Shown: positions 23,739-32,346, numbered from the stretch's first letter. The stretch: DNA of 64,000 bases from Mycobacterium florentinum (GCF_010730355.1 NZ_AP022576.1:4526001-4590000), one strand, 5' to 3'. The notes: a model not told the origin generated them from the sequence alone. Made by a program: numbers and translations.

Positions 23739-24894
23739 TTCCGACGTCGAGGAATTCCGGGCGGAGTTCTCGGCCTTCCTCGACGAAAACCTGCCTCCCG
23801 CAAGCGAAACGCTCGAGCGTCCCCGCTCGGTGTCGCACATGCCGCAGTGGGCACGCGACTGGCAGCGACTGCTGTTCGACAACGGCTGGCTGCTGCCCGG
23901 CCAGCCGCCGGAATTCGGCGGACGCAATGCGACGGTCCTTCAGCAGTTCGTCTACATGCAGGAACTCAGTCGCCGCCGGATCTATCACAGCTTCAACCCG
24001 CAGGGCGTGAATATCGTTGGTGCCTCACTGTTGTCGTTCGGCAACGACGAGCAGAAGCGGCGTTGGGCGGTGCCGATCCTGCGCGCCGAGCTCACCGCGT
24101 CGCTCGGCATGAGCGAACCCAGCGCGGGTTCCGATCTGGCGTCGCTGCGTACTCGCGCCGTGCTGGACGGCGATCACTTTGTGATCAACGGCCAGAAGGT
24201 GTGGACCTCGGGCGCCCACGATGCCGACGTTTTGTTGACGTTCGTCCGGACGAATCCAGATGTGCCGAAGCACAAGGGAATCAGCGTGCTGATCGTCCCC
24301 ACCGATACCCCGGGTCTGGTGCGCCGGCCGTTCCCGTCGATCGTCGCGGCCGACGATCTGGATTTCAATGAGGTCTTTTTCACCGACGTGCGGGTGCCGG
24401 TGGAGAACCTGGTCGGGGAGGTCGACCAGGGCTGGAAGGTGGCCAACGGGTCGCTCGGACACGAGCGCACGATGATGTGGCTGGGCTTCGCGGATCGAAT
24501 CGACAATATGATCGACGACTTCCACCCCGGCACCGAGGTTGAGCGCGACCAGTACGCCAGCACGATCATGGACCGACAGGCGCTGCGCCTGCTTGGGTCG
24601 GCGGCCTTGGCCCGCGCCTCGCGTGGCGAAGACGACGTGGCCGCGATCTCGGTGCTCAAACTGCTCGGGTCCGAGGCCGAGTTGCGGGGGATGGAGCTCG
24701 CGTTCACGTCCGCGGGATCCGACGGGCTCGTTCACCCGGGCCAGACCGGGCCGTATGCGCACATGAACCTCGACCACTACTTCGCCAGCTGGTTCGAGCG
24801 TTATGCGCGAAGCTTTTCCGGCACCATCGCCGGCGGCACCTCCGAGATCCAGCGCAACATCATCGCCCAGCGCGTGCTTGGCCTTCCGCGCTGA
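23722..24894 (+). CDS. Acyl-CoA dehydrogenase, larger subunit (FadE-like)
   Basis: 390 residues from GTG at 23722, which has GGAGGA 5 bases upstream; the gene overlaps the previous FadE by 17 bases. LGMSEPSAGSDLASL is the acyl-CoA dehydrogenase signature, FVINGQKVWTSGA the beta-domain FAD contact, DQGWKVANGSLGHERTMMW the helix entering the C-terminal bundle, and GGTSEIQRNIIAQRVLGL the usual C-terminal motif. It oxidises acyl-CoA to enoyl-CoA with electron transfer flavoprotein as acceptor. Intact paralogue of the pseudogene at 3311-4111; together they suggest a duplicated catabolic step. Confidence 0.9.
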   Translation: MQLTFDSDVEEFRAEFSAFLDENLPPASETLERPRSVSHMPQWARDWQRLLFDNGWLLPGQPPEFGGRNATVLQQFVYMQELSRRRIYHSFNPQGVNIVGASLLSFGNDEQKRRWAVPILRAELTASLGMSEPSAGSDLASLRTRAVLDGDHFVINGQKVWTSGAHDADVLLTFVRTNPDVPKHKGISVLIVPTDTPGLVRRPFPSIVAADDLDFNEVFFTDVRVPVENLVGEVDQGWKVANGSLGHERTMMWLGFADRIDNMIDDFHPGTEVERDQYASTIMDRQALRLLGSAALARASRGEDDVAAISVLKLLGSEAELRGMELAFTSAGSDGLVHPGQTGPYAHMNLDHYFASWFERYARSFSGTIAGGTSEIQRNIIAQRVLGLPR

Positions 24895-24909
24895 GCTAAC
24901 TGGCGAACG

Positions 24910-24939
24910 ATGCCGAGTTGCTTTTTATCGCAACGGCAT
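24910..24939. terminator. Stem-loop between convergent fadE and Mce-associated genes
   Basis: ATGCCG-AG-TTGC pairs with GCAACGGCAT, leaving a two-base bulge; the loop holds TTTTTATC. It lies 15 bases after the fadE stop and 10 bases before the end of the convergent gene, so it could terminate both strands. Confidence 0.45.
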
Positions 24940-24949
24940 TCAACGTCGT

Positions 24950-25522
24950 CTAGACCGGGTCGAATTTGGTGATCAGCCAGTTACCGTTGACTCGGCTCAA
25001 ACTCACCAGCACACTGCTGGACGACATCGCGGGGTCGGGATTGTCCTTGCTCGTGGTGCTCTGGTCGACCAGCACCAGCACGACGGCCGAATCCGGATGC
25101 AATTCCTGAACCGCGGCCCCCAACACCCGGGCGTTGGTCTTCAGTGACTTCTGTTTGGCTGCCGGAGCGACGATCTGTTCGGTGAACTGGTTGTAGTACG
25201 ACAAGAAGTCCCCGGACAGGTGAGACTTGGCGGCAGCGAAGTCCTTGTCGAGTGTGTCGGGCGAGTAGGACAGCAACGCGACCGTTCCGTCGGACGCCGA
25301 ACTGACAACTGCGCTCGCGACGCTTGCGTCGGTTTGTTTATCGGGCCGGTACTGCTTGAAGTACAGCCACGTCGCCGCGCCACCGGATAGCAGCAGCAGC
25401 AAAATCAGAACGACGGGAAGGATTTTCACCTTCCGCCGCGCGCGTTGCTCGCTACGTCCACTCGGTTCGGTTTGCTCGGGAGTGTCGCCGTCGACGTCGG
25501 CGCTCTCGTTGTCCTTGCTCAT
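24950..25522 (-). CDS. Mce-associated membrane protein (Mas/Mam-type), smaller
   Basis: 190 residues from ATG at 25520-25522 ([11 protein letters not shown]). A charged cytoplasmic N-terminus, one transmembrane helix at about residues 34-54 ([22 protein letters not shown]), then a periplasmic domain ending [13 protein letters not shown]. That fold resembles the SnoaL-like periplasmic domain of Mce-associated proteins, which stabilise Mce lipid transporters. It overlaps its upstream partner by 4 bases. It is paralogous to 41773-42387 on the far side of the mce operon (shared motifs [12 protein letters not shown] versus [12 protein letters not shown]). The longer upstream frame lacks a good ribosome site. 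Confidence 0.85.
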   Translation of the reverse strand: MSKDNESADVDGDTPEQTEPSGRSEQRARRKVKILPVVLILLLLLSGGAATWLYFKQYRPDKQTDASVASAVVSSASDGTVALLSYSPDTLDKDFAAAKSHLSGDFLSYYNQFTEQIVAPAAKQKSLKTNARVLGAAVQELHPDSAVVLVLVDQSTTSKDNPDPAMSSSSVLVSLSRVNGNWLITKFDPV

Positions 25523-26448
25523 GGAATGAACTCCAGTTTGGACACCTTGTATTGCCCACCGTCCTCTGTGACGGTCACCCGGAGCCGCCATCTGCGGGGT
25601 TCGTCTTTGGCGCCCGCGGCGTTGGTGATCCGCGATGTCGCCGCGACGAGCACCAATGCGGAATTCCCGTCGATGGATTGCACGGCCGCTGCCGTCACGG
25701 TTCCTTCGGTGACCACTTTGGACTGCTCAACGACTGTCGTGAAATCTTTTGCGCGCTGCTGGAAATCGTCCCTGAACTGGCCGGTCGAGCTATCGATCAC
25801 CCGCTGGACGTCCTGCTTGGCGCGGTTGAAGTCCAAGGAGGTTATGTTGACGACACCCTGTCTGGCGCCCGCAGTGAACTTCGCGATGCGTTCCTTGCGC
25901 TCGGTGATTTCATGACGCTGCCACATCATGTATCCGCTGGCCCCGACGAATGCGCAGATGAGGATGACGGCGGCCACTTTCCACAGCAAGGACAGCGACG
26001 GCAGCCGCAGGCGTCGCCGTGAGCCGGCCGACTCAGATTCCGATTCGGCGTCTTCGGGCGTCGCGTCGGAGTCGTCTTCGGGCGTCGCGTCGGAGTCTTC
26101 TTCTTCGGTCTCGGCTTCGTCGGCGTCGGTGACGTCCTCGTCAGTTCCGTCGTCGGTGTCGGTGTCGGTGTCGTCCTCGTCGGTCGTCGCCTCGACGGTT
26201 TCGGTTGCGTCCTCGTCGGCGTCCGAGACTTCTTCGGCAGTTTCAGCGGTGTCGGCAGTTTCCGCCTCGGCGTCTGTTTCAGCTTGGGCCTGCACTTCGC
26301 GCCGGAGCCGGGCGGCACGGGCGCGGGCACGCGCCGCGGCAGCCAGTGCCTCGGCTTCGGCGGCTTCCGCCTCGGCTTCCGCGATCAAAGCCAAGGTGTC
26401 GGCTTTCGATGTGGCCGAATTTTGTGGCGGGTCCTTCGCGTCAGCCAT
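25519..26448 (-). CDS. Mce-associated membrane protein, larger, with acidic repeat domain
   Basis: 309 residues. Residues 22-58 are an Ala/Glu/Arg-rich coiled coil; about 60-140 are extremely acidic and include two copies of an 8-residue DSDATPED repeat (24-base DNA repeat at 26051-26097). A transmembrane helix at about 155-178 ([21 protein letters not shown]) leads to a periplasmic domain ending [11 protein letters not shown]. It is the upstream partner of the smaller Mce-associated gene. The same two-gene arrangement recurs at 41773-43187. The acidic domain stays cytoplasmic and may contact basic parts of the transporter; this is inference. Confidence 0.85.
   Translation of the reverse strand: MADAKDPPQNSATSKADTLALIAEAEAEAAEAEALAAAARARARAARLRREVQAQAETDAEAETADTAETAEEVSDADEDATETVEATTDEDDTDTDTDDGTDEDVTDADEAETEEEDSDATPEDDSDATPEDAESESESAGSRRRLRLPSLSLLWKVAAVILICAFVGASGYMMWQRHEITERKERIAKFTAGARQGVVNITSLDFNRAKQDVQRVIDSSTGQFRDDFQQRAKDFTTVVEQSKVVTEGTVTAAAVQSIDGNSALVLVAATSRITNAAGAKDEPRRWRLRVTVTEDGGQYKVSKLEFIP
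26051..26097. repeat. 24-base tandem repeat in acidic domain (2 copies)
   Basis: Two adjacent 24-base units (the second lacking its last base) encode repeated DSDATPED on the minus strand. In-frame units of this kind can change copy number by slippage, so this locus may be length-variable between strains. Confidence 0.7.
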
Positions 26449-26503
26449 CCCGCTTACCCCCGGTCGCCCTCATAAGCGACTGATTCCGGTCCGTCTCACG
26501 CGG

Positions 26504-26932
26504 CTACCATCGCACGAGCGTGAACGGGTAGGTGTTGGTGCCCCCCGGTGCGCCGCCGCAGCCCGTGTTGAACGTCGAGACGACCTCACCCGCCAGCGTC
26601 ACCGCATCCCACGAATAAACGTCGTGCGAGGGAAAGAACTGGACGGTGCAGCGCACGCCGTCGGGTACATCCACGGTCATGGTGTAGCGGCCGTTGGACA
26701 GGTGCGCGTCCGATTTCCAGGGGGCGGCTTGCCCGTTGGGTTGCGGAACCCCTTGCACGGTCACACATCCCGGCGCTTTAGGAGTGCAAGTGCCGAGAGC
26801 CCAGACCCAGAGGTGGCCGGGATCCCGGTTGGTGTCCACCCGGTAGTTACCGATACTCATGTCTGCGTGGGCGGTCGGTGTGACAGTCAGTGCGGCCGTG
26901 GCGAGCGCAAGGCTTACTGCGAAAGTCTTCAC
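26504..26932 (-). CDS. Small secreted hypothetical protein
   Basis: 142 residues. Residues 1-23 are a Sec signal peptide (MKTFAVSLALATAALTVTPT, cleaved after AHA). The mature domain has four cysteines (CTPKAPGC, RCTVQFF, TGCGG) that could form two disulfides, and is rich in beta-strand-forming residues (GRYTMTVDVPDG). The general pattern of a signal peptide and a small beta-rich domain recurs in the secreted proteins at 41128 and 43354 near the Mce-associated genes. It sits 55 bases upstream of the larger Mce-associated gene on the same strand. Confidence 0.75.
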   Translation of the reverse strand: MKTFAVSLALATAALTVTPTAHADMSIGNYRVDTNRDPGHLWVWALGTCTPKAPGCVTVQGVPQPNGQAAPWKSDAHLSNGRYTMTVDVPDGVRCTVQFFPSHDVYSWDAVTLAGEVVSTFNTGCGGAPGGTNTYPFTLVRW

Positions 26933-27068
26933 CGGTGGTTCTCCCGTCTCTGCACACGCGCTCGTCTCAAATATAAGGCGCGGTCACGCTGAAAAGGCCT
27001 ACTCCCAAAAATCGTGGCAGTCAACGTCCGGCTTTCAGGTATGGCTGGGAAAACGCGCCGCGAGCCAC

Positions 27069-28433
27069 CTAGTCGATGACCGCGGCTTCCTTGCGTTCGG
27101 TGATCGGCAAGGCGAGTTGTTGCTCGTCGCAGATGCGCTGCAGCTTGTCCAGCGTTTCGTCGAGGCCGGCGCCGACCGTCGGGCCGGGGGTAAAGGTGGC
27201 CGGCAGCTTGCGCATGCCCTGGATGACGCCGATGCACTCGTAGTGCACGGTGCCCGCGGGGTCGCACTGATAGTCCGGCATCCGGTCCAGAACCGCGGTG
27301 AGCATGGACTTGAACACGGTGCGCGCCACGTTGGATCCGACGCATCGGTGCACGCCGATCCCAAAGCTGAAGTGCCGGTTGCCTTTACGATCGAGCACGA
27401 CCTTGTCCGGGTCGGCGAACACCGCGGGGTCCCGATTAGCCATGGCCCACGAAATCCACAGCCGCTCACCCTCTTTGAACGTGTTTCCATTGAGCTCGAC
27501 ATCGTCGGAGAATGTCCTGCCGTCGCCTGCCGCGGGGGTGAAGTAGCGCAGGAATTCCTCGGTTGCAGGATCGAGGAGGGTGTCGCGGTTCTTGGAGAGC
27601 AGCTCGCGCTCCTCGGGGTTCTCCGAGAGCCATTCCAGCGAGTGGGCGGTCAACGCCGTCGTGGTGTCGAAGCCGCCGCCGATGACCAGCCCGAGATTGC
27701 CGAGGATTTCAAGATCCGGGGCGGGTTCGCCGTCGATCCGCATCTGCAGGAGTCCGTTGACGATGCCGGGGCGTGGATTCTCGCGGATCTCGAGCATGTT
27801 GTTGACCATGTCGAGGCCCATCTCCCGGTGCATCGCGGTGACCCGCTCGATGTCGGGTGAGTGCTCCGGGGTGTAGACCGCCGCGTGCACCGGTTCGCTG
27901 TACAGATTCCACTTCTTCAGCGGAATGCCCAGCATTGCCAGGGTCAGCACCGCGGGCACGACGTTGGCCAGGTCGTCGACGAAGTCGATGCTGCCCGTTT
28001 CGATCTTCTCGTCGAGGCAGGCGCGGGTGACGTCGTGAATGAACGGCTCCCAGCGCTTGACAGCCGCCGGCGACAGGTAGGGGTTGAGCACGTTGCGGTA
28101 GGTGCGGTGCTCGGGGTCGTCCATCTCGAGGATGCCGCCGCGCACCATGCTGACGCGTCTGGCCTTAGGGATGGAAATCCCGCCGTAGCCTCGGCGTTCG
28201 TTGTTGATGTCGTGGTCGTTGGAGACCGCGGGGCAGCGCGCGAGCTCGAAGACCTCGTTGCTTCCGGCCGCGACCCAATGCCCGCCGTAGGTCTCGGTCC
28301 ACGCCATCGGGCACTTGGCGTGCATCTCCTCGGTGATCTGCTTGAACTGGGAGCGGTACTCCGCGGTGTTGCGGTCGAAGTGGTACCGCGGCTTCTCCTG
28401 GTCGCCGTCGCTCACGACATCGTCGACACTCAA
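27069..28433 (-). CDS. Cytochrome P450
   Basis: 454 residues from TTG at 28431-28433, chosen because AGGGAG lies 7 bases upstream and the longer frame overlaps the ferredoxin gene. The heme loop is FSFGIGVHRCVGSN (Cys364), the ExxR is in EEFLRY, and the I-helix carries GGGFDTTTA, which keeps the D-T-T proton-delivery residues but has Gly where Ala is usual. It resembles bacterial class I P450s that hydroxylate lipids or terpenoids. It is preceded by a dedicated ferredoxin (14-base gap) and an SDR, a typical hydroxylase-plus-alcohol-dehydrogenase set. Confidence 0.93.
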   Translation of the reverse strand: MSVDDVVSDGDQEKPRYHFDRNTAEYRSQFKQITEEMHAKCPMAWTETYGGHWVAAGSNEVFELARCPAVSNDHDINNERRGYGGISIPKARRVSMVRGGILEMDDPEHRTYRNVLNPYLSPAAVKRWEPFIHDVTRACLDEKIETGSIDFVDDLANVVPAVLTLAMLGIPLKKWNLYSEPVHAAVYTPEHSPDIERVTAMHREMGLDMVNNMLEIRENPRPGIVNGLLQMRIDGEPAPDLEILGNLGLVIGGGFDTTTALTAHSLEWLSENPEERELLSKNRDTLLDPATEEFLRYFTPAAGDGRTFSDDVELNGNTFKEGERLWISWAMANRDPAVFADPDKVVLDRKGNRHFSFGIGVHRCVGSNVARTVFKSMLTAVLDRMPDYQCDPAGTVHYECIGVIQGMRKLPATFTPGPTVGAGLDETLDKLQRICDEQQLALPITERKEAAVID

Positions 28434-28447
28434 GGTGCTGTCTCCCT

Positions 28448-28648
28448 TTAGGTTTCGTCCGTGATCATGATCGCCTGCTCCGGGCACGAGTGCGCGGCCT
28501 CGCGAACCTGGTCTTCCTGGTCGGCCGGCACCACCTCGTTGACCGCCGACGAACTGCCGTCAATATCGCTGAGCTGGAACGAATCCGGCGCAATCATCGC
28601 GCACAGGGTGTGGCCCTGGCAGCGTTCTGAATCAACCCAGACCTTCAC
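28448..28648 (-). CDS. P450-partner ferredoxin (3Fe-4S type)
   Basis: 66 residues from GTG at 28646-28648, with AGGAGGAG 5-12 bases upstream. Ligands C10 and C16 (RCQGHTLC) and the Cys of HSCPEQA give C-x5-C...CP, with His in the centre position instead of a fourth Cys, as in 3Fe-4S ferredoxins that serve CYPs. Located directly upstream of the P450 gene. The reductase is not in this operon; the NuoF-like gene at 9226 is the only candidate in the window. Confidence 0.92.
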   Translation of the reverse strand: MKVWVDSERCQGHTLCAMIAPDSFQLSDIDGSSSAVNEVVPADQEDQVREAAHSCPEQAIMITDET

Positions 28649-28702
28649 GATGTCTCCTCCTGTGGGCTGTCGTGTGGTTGGCGCTGCGGACGCCGACGTC
28701 GC

Positions 28703-29404
28703 TCAGGTGTTTCGACCGCCGTTGACGCCCAATATCTGACCGGTGATGTAGCCGGCTTCCTCGGATATCAGGAATGCGCATGCGGCCGCGATGTCTTCGG
28801 GCTTGCCGATCCGGCGCACCGGGGTCCGGGCGATGGTCTCATCGATGTCGCCGAGGTAGCCGCGTTGCTCGGCGCTGCGCAGCATCGGGGTGTCGATGAA
28901 ACCCGGCGGCACCGCATTGACCGTGATCCCACTCGGCCCGTATTCGAGGGCCAGCGACTTGGTGAGTCCGTTGACCGCCGACTTGGCCGCCACATAGTGC
29001 GACATATAAGGAGCGCCGGAATGGGTGCTCGACGAAGAGATGTTGACGATCCGTCCCCACCCGGCCTCGACCATGTCGGGCAGCACCGCCTGAGTCATAT
29101 GGAACACCCCGTGCAGGTTGACGTTGATCACCCGTTGCCAGTCCTCGAACGTGAGGTTGGCGAACTTCTTGAACCCGTCCAGGCCCGCGGCGTTGACCAG
29201 AACGGCCACCGGTCCCAATTGCGCGCGGATCGCCGACAGCGCGGCGTCCACCTGGGACCGATCCGTCACGTCGGCGGTGAACGCCAACTCGGCGTCCGAC
29301 GGACTCAGATCGATGGTCGCGACATCGAGACCATCGGCGCGCAGCCGATGGGCGACCGCCAGACCGATACCGGATCCGCCGCCGGTGACCACCGCGGTCT
29401 TCAC
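28703..29404 (-). CDS. Short-chain dehydrogenase/reductase
   Basis: 233 residues, classical SDR. VVTGGGSGIGLAV is the dinucleotide loop, NAAG is the structural motif, and SSSSTH with YVAAK gives the Ser-Tyr-Lys catalytic set. IDLSPSD at the end of beta2 places an Asp after the strand, suggesting NAD(H) rather than NADP(H). It would oxidise the hydroxyl made by the P450. First gene of the SDR-ferredoxin-P450 operon; the GAGAAC...CTCTC site at 29465-29479 lies 61 bases upstream. Confidence 0.92.
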   Translation of the reverse strand: MKTAVVTGGGSGIGLAVAHRLRADGLDVATIDLSPSDAELAFTADVTDRSQVDAALSAIRAQLGPVAVLVNAAGLDGFKKFANLTFEDWQRVINVNLHGVFHMTQAVLPDMVEAGWGRIVNISSSSTHSGAPYMSHYVAAKSAVNGLTKSLALEYGPSGITVNAVPPGFIDTPMLRSAEQRGYLGDIDETIARTPVRRIGKPEDIAAACAFLISEEAGYITGQILGVNGGRNT

Positions 29405-29464
29405 GCCAAGGCCCCGGGGCCAAATGCGGGCGTCTCAGTCACAAAGAATCTCCTTCGCAATTAT

Positions 29465-29479
29465 GAGAACATTACTCTC
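29465..29479 (-). promoter_or_regulatory. GAGAATRNYATTCTC-type operator upstream of SDR-ferredoxin-P450 operon
   Basis: GAGAACATTACTCTC differs from the 50856-50870 site mainly by symmetric T-to-C changes at two positions, so the dyad is largely kept. It is placed suitably for control of the minus-strand operon starting at 29404. Confidence 0.5.
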
Positions 29480-29538
29480 ACGCGGAAGTGACGTGCAACA
29501 TAGCGGCGAAACGCCCTGCAGCCTGGGCTGAGGCCAGC

Positions 29539-29554
29539 CACACGCTAGCGTGTA
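29539..29554. promoter_or_regulatory. ACACGCTAGCGTGT palindrome (possible TetR site)
   Basis: A perfect 14-base palindrome (29540-29553) in the divergent region between the SDR and the aldehyde dehydrogenase remnant/CoA transferase. It shares ACACGCTA with the TetR operator at 19063-19084 (about 12 of 16 positions over the wider site). It may be a third site for the regulator at 17671, or a site for another dimeric regulator. Confidence 0.4.
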
Positions 29555-29641
29555 GCCTCTACTGGCGCTGTTCAGCCCCCTTGTCCCATTCCTATGACTT
29601 TCTTGAATTCTCGAGACTCGAATGTAAGATTCGCCGGGGAT

Positions 29642-29656
29642 GAGAATGAAATTTTC
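29642..29656 (+). promoter_or_regulatory. GAGAATRNYATTCTC-type operator upstream of CoA transferase operon
   Basis: GAGAATGAAATTTTC matches the consensus at about 12 of 15 positions and lies 26 bases upstream of the ATG at 29683. Together with 29465-29479 it places a copy of the motif before each of the two divergent operons. Confidence 0.45.
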
Positions 29657-29682
29657 GTGACCGTCACCACACTAGGAGCCGA

Positions 29683-29982
29683 ATGTCAGCGCAGGTCACA
29701 CTGTCGGAGGCCGCGGAAACGCCAGGCTCGAGGGTCGACCGCAGACTGCTGATCGATGGCCGGCTCGTCACGACTGACAGGGCATTCCCCTCGATCAACC
29801 CCGCCACCGGAGAGGTCATCGGACACGCTCCGGACGCCGGCGTCGAGGAGGCCGAAGCGGTGATCGCCGCCGCGCGACGGGGCTTCAAGCAGTCCGGCGT
29901 CGGTCGTGAGATGGGCGTCGCCGGACTCGAAGAGTTCTCGGAGCGCACCTTCGCCGTTCCAGTGATGGGAGGCAACAAGTGA
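29683..29982 (+). pseudogene. Aldehyde dehydrogenase remnant with large in-frame deletion
   Basis: 99 residues made of an aldehyde dehydrogenase N-terminus (LLIDGRLVTTDRAFPSINPA, then EEAEAVIAAARRGF) joined directly to its C-terminus (KQSGVGREMGVAGLEEFSE). About 385-390 codons are missing, including the catalytic Cys, Glu and Asn. The join is at GGC-TTC, which fits both RRGF of the N-terminal part and the usual GGFK of the C-terminal part, so microhomology deletion is likely. The remnant keeps a good start (AGGAG upstream), and its last codons overlap the CoA transferase start (GTGA) and supply its ribosome site. That may be why the stub survives. Confidence 0.85.
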
Positions 29983-31184
29983 GACCGTTAGAGGGCGTTC
30001 GCGTGCTGGAAGTCGCCATGTACGGGTTCGTCCCGTCGGCAGGTGCCGTGCTGGCCGAATGGGGCGCGGACGTAGTCAAGGTCGAGCACGCGGTGACGGG
30101 CGACCCCCAGCGTGGGCTTCGGCAGACCGGCATGTTGCGCGTCGAAGGCGATCCGAATCCCAACATCGAGCACGCCAACCGCGGTAAGCGCAGCGTCGGA
30201 CTCGACATGTCGGTTCCCGAGGGCAAGGAAGTGCTTTACGAATTGGCCCGCCGCTCGGACGTTTTCTTGACGAGCTTCCTGCCCGGTGCCCGGCAGAAGT
30301 TCGGCATCGACGTCGACGACATTCGCGCGGTCAACCCGAAGATCGTCTACGCGCGCGGCAGCGCGCTCGGGCCACGCGGTGAAGAGTCGACCAAAGGCGG
30401 CTACGACATGACCGCTTTCTGGTGCCGGGCCGGAACGGCCGCCACCATCACCCCGATGGGGATGCCCGGAATGATCGCGCCGCCGGGACCCGCCTACGGC
30501 GACACCATTTCCGGGACCAATCTGGCGGGCGGCATCGCGGCGGCGTTGCTCAAGCGTGAGCGCACCGGGGAGCCATCCGTCGTCGACGTGTCTTTGCTGG
30601 GCAGCGGGCTGTGGTCGATGGGCCACACCGTCGCGTTGACCAAGCACTTGAACCAGCGGCTGGAAGCACCGCCGCCGGGTGTGCACGGGGCACCGAACAA
30701 CCCGTTGGTGGGGCTGTATACGACATCTGACGGCCGGTACATCTCCTTCGTGATGATGCAGCCGACGAAGTTCTGGGCCGATGTGTGCCGGCACGTCGAG
30801 ATGCCGGAACTGGCGGATGACCCGCGCTTTGCGACTGTCGAGAAAATTGCTGAGAACACACCCGAAGCCGTCGAGATCTTGACCAAGGCCATCGCAACCC
30901 GCACGCTTGCCGAGTGGAGCGAGCGCTTTGCTACGTTGGCCGGCCCCTGGGCGCCGGTGCAGGACACGCTGCAGGCGACCGACGATTCGCAGATCAGAGC
31001 CAACGAATATCTCGTGCGCGCAGGCGAACTCGAGCTGGTCGCCAACCCCGTTCAATTCGATGTCACCGCACCGCAAACCGGACCGGCACCGGGATTTGCC
31101 GAACAAACCGACGAGATCCTGCAGGAATTGGGATTCGACTGGGACCGCATTATCGAACTCAAGACAGCCGGCGCAGTCACTTAA
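29979..31184 (+). CDS. CaiB/BaiF-family CoA transferase (class III)
   Basis: 401 residues from GTG at 29979, with GGGAGG inside the upstream remnant. The N-terminus LEGVRVLEVAMYGFVPSAGA and EWGADVVKVEH are the family's CoA-fold motifs. The catalytic Asp is D143 in KGGYDMTAFW. VGLYTTSDGRYISFVM and the C-terminal FAEQTDEILQELGFDWD are also conserved. It moves CoA between acyl groups and so would activate a substrate acid without ATP. It lies upstream of the mce operon, 343 bases away, and carries a shared operator-like site in its promoter. Confidence 0.92.
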   Translation: MRPLEGVRVLEVAMYGFVPSAGAVLAEWGADVVKVEHAVTGDPQRGLRQTGMLRVEGDPNPNIEHANRGKRSVGLDMSVPEGKEVLYELARRSDVFLTSFLPGARQKFGIDVDDIRAVNPKIVYARGSALGPRGEESTKGGYDMTAFWCRAGTAATITPMGMPGMIAPPGPAYGDTISGTNLAGGIAAALLKRERTGEPSVVDVSLLGSGLWSMGHTVALTKHLNQRLEAPPPGVHGAPNNPLVGLYTTSDGRYISFVMMQPTKFWADVCRHVEMPELADDPRFATVEKIAENTPEAVEILTKAIATRTLAEWSERFATLAGPWAPVQDTLQATDDSQIRANEYLVRAGELELVANPVQFDVTAPQTGPAPGFAEQTDEILQELGFDWDRIIELKTAGAVT

Positions 31185-31527
31185 AGCCGTTACTCAGAAG
31201 CGGAGCAGCCCTCAATTGTCCAAGCCGAATATCACGTCTGTTCAGACCCGCCCGCCCGAACCGGGCGCGGCGGCCAAAACTCGTTCGATAACGGTTGCGC
31301 GATTTCTGCTTCGCTCGGACGTGGCATGAGTCACAATGACCCGACGCTTCTCACGCGTCAGAACGGAGGACCGGCGTTGAGCATGGTCGCCGCCGCTGCG
31401 CCGGAGGTCGATTCCGGAATGTGGCTGCTCGGTGAGCATTTCGCCAACAACGTTGTGTCGAATCTACCGCAGCAGATGTGCAAGAACAAGACTGTCAGTC
31501 TCGTTGGGCGGGAAGGGGCTGACGCCG
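31185..31527. other. Leader region of the mce operon; no convincing gene
   Basis: A 343-base gap between the CoA transferase and yrbEA. A 70-codon frame (31326-31538) has no ribosome site and no recognisable features, so I do not call it a gene. GACGC and GCGTC arms face each other at 31342-31358. No copy of the GAGAATRNYATTCTC motif is visible. Either the mce genes are read through from the CoA transferase, or an unrecognised promoter lies here. Confidence 0.5.
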
Positions 31528-32346
31528 ATGGCAACTAAGGGCGTAGACCACTGGTCGGCGGGATTGCCGCAGCTGAAACTGAAGTGGGACATCTCGGGGC
31601 CCATGCAAGCGGTCGGAGCTTTGTTCGCAATGTCAGCGGACGCGGTCAAGTTCGTGTTCGTCCGGCCATTCCAGTGGCGGGAGTTCTTGGACCAGTCCTG
31701 GTTTGTCGCGCGGGTGGCGCTGGCTCCCACCTTGCTGGTAGCGATCCCGTTTACGGTCCTCGTCAGCTTCACGCTCAACATCCTGTTGCGCGAACTGGGC
31801 GCGGCGGACCTGTCCGGTGCGGGTGCCGCGTTCGGTGCAGTCACCCAGCTCGGCCCGTTGGTAACGGTTTTGATCGTGGCCGGCGCCGGTGCCACGGCAA
31901 TGTGTGCTGACTTGGGGTCGCGAACAATTCGCGAAGAAATCGACGCGATGGAAGTGCTGGGCATCAACCCGGTGCAACGATTGGTCACACCGCGCATGCT
32001 GGCTTCCGGGTTGGTGGCCTTTTTGCTCAACAGCCTTGTCGTCATCATCGGCGTCCTTGGCGGCTACGTCTTTTCGGTGTTTGTCCAAGACGTCAACCCC
32101 GGCGCGTTCGCCGCGGGTATCACGTTGCTCACCGGGGTGCCCGAGGTGGTCATTTCCTGCGTCAAGGCGGCCCTATTCGGCCTCATCGCCGGCCTGGTCG
32201 CCTGCTACCGGGGCCTGTCGATCACCGGCGGCGGCGCTAAGGCCGTCGGCAACGCCGTGAACGAAACCGTGGTCTATGCCTTCATGTCGCTGTTCGTCGT
32301 CAACGTGGTCGTCACCGCGATCGGCATCAAGATGACGGCGAAGTAG
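31528..32346 (+). CDS. yrbEA: YrbEA permease of the Mce transporter (MlaE family)
   Basis: 272 residues from ATG at 31528 (MATKGVDHWSAG), with GGGAAGGGG upstream. Multi-pass membrane protein of the MlaE/YrbE permease family. The signature GAGATAMCADLGSRTIREEIDAMEVLG is the cytoplasmic EQ-loop-like segment that contacts the MceG ATPase; LGINPVQRLVTPRMLA follows. YrbEA and YrbEB form the inner-membrane channel base of Mce lipid importers. First gene of a complete eight-gene set running to 41044, all on the plus strand with overlaps or very short gaps. The ATPase is not in this window, as usual in mycobacteria. Confidence 0.95.
   Translation: MATKGVDHWSAGLPQLKLKWDISGPMQAVGALFAMSADAVKFVFVRPFQWREFLDQSWFVARVALAPTLLVAIPFTVLVSFTLNILLRELGAADLSGAGAAFGAVTQLGPLVTVLIVAGAGATAMCADLGSRTIREEIDAMEVLGINPVQRLVTPRMLASGLVAFLLNSLVVIIGVLGGYVFSVFVQDVNPGAFAAGITLLTGVPEVVISCVKAALFGLIAGLVACYRGLSITGGGAKAVGNAVNETVVYAFMSLFVVNVVVTAIGIKMTAK

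Noticed and set aside
26049..26260. Repetitive stretch that looks array-like
   Set aside because: It encodes an in-frame acidic domain of a membrane protein; repeat units are adjacent with no spacers, so it is not a CRISPR array.
31326..31538. 70-codon frame upstream of yrbEA
   Set aside because: It lacks a ribosome site and any family features, and its end overlaps the yrbEA start region; better explained as leader sequence.
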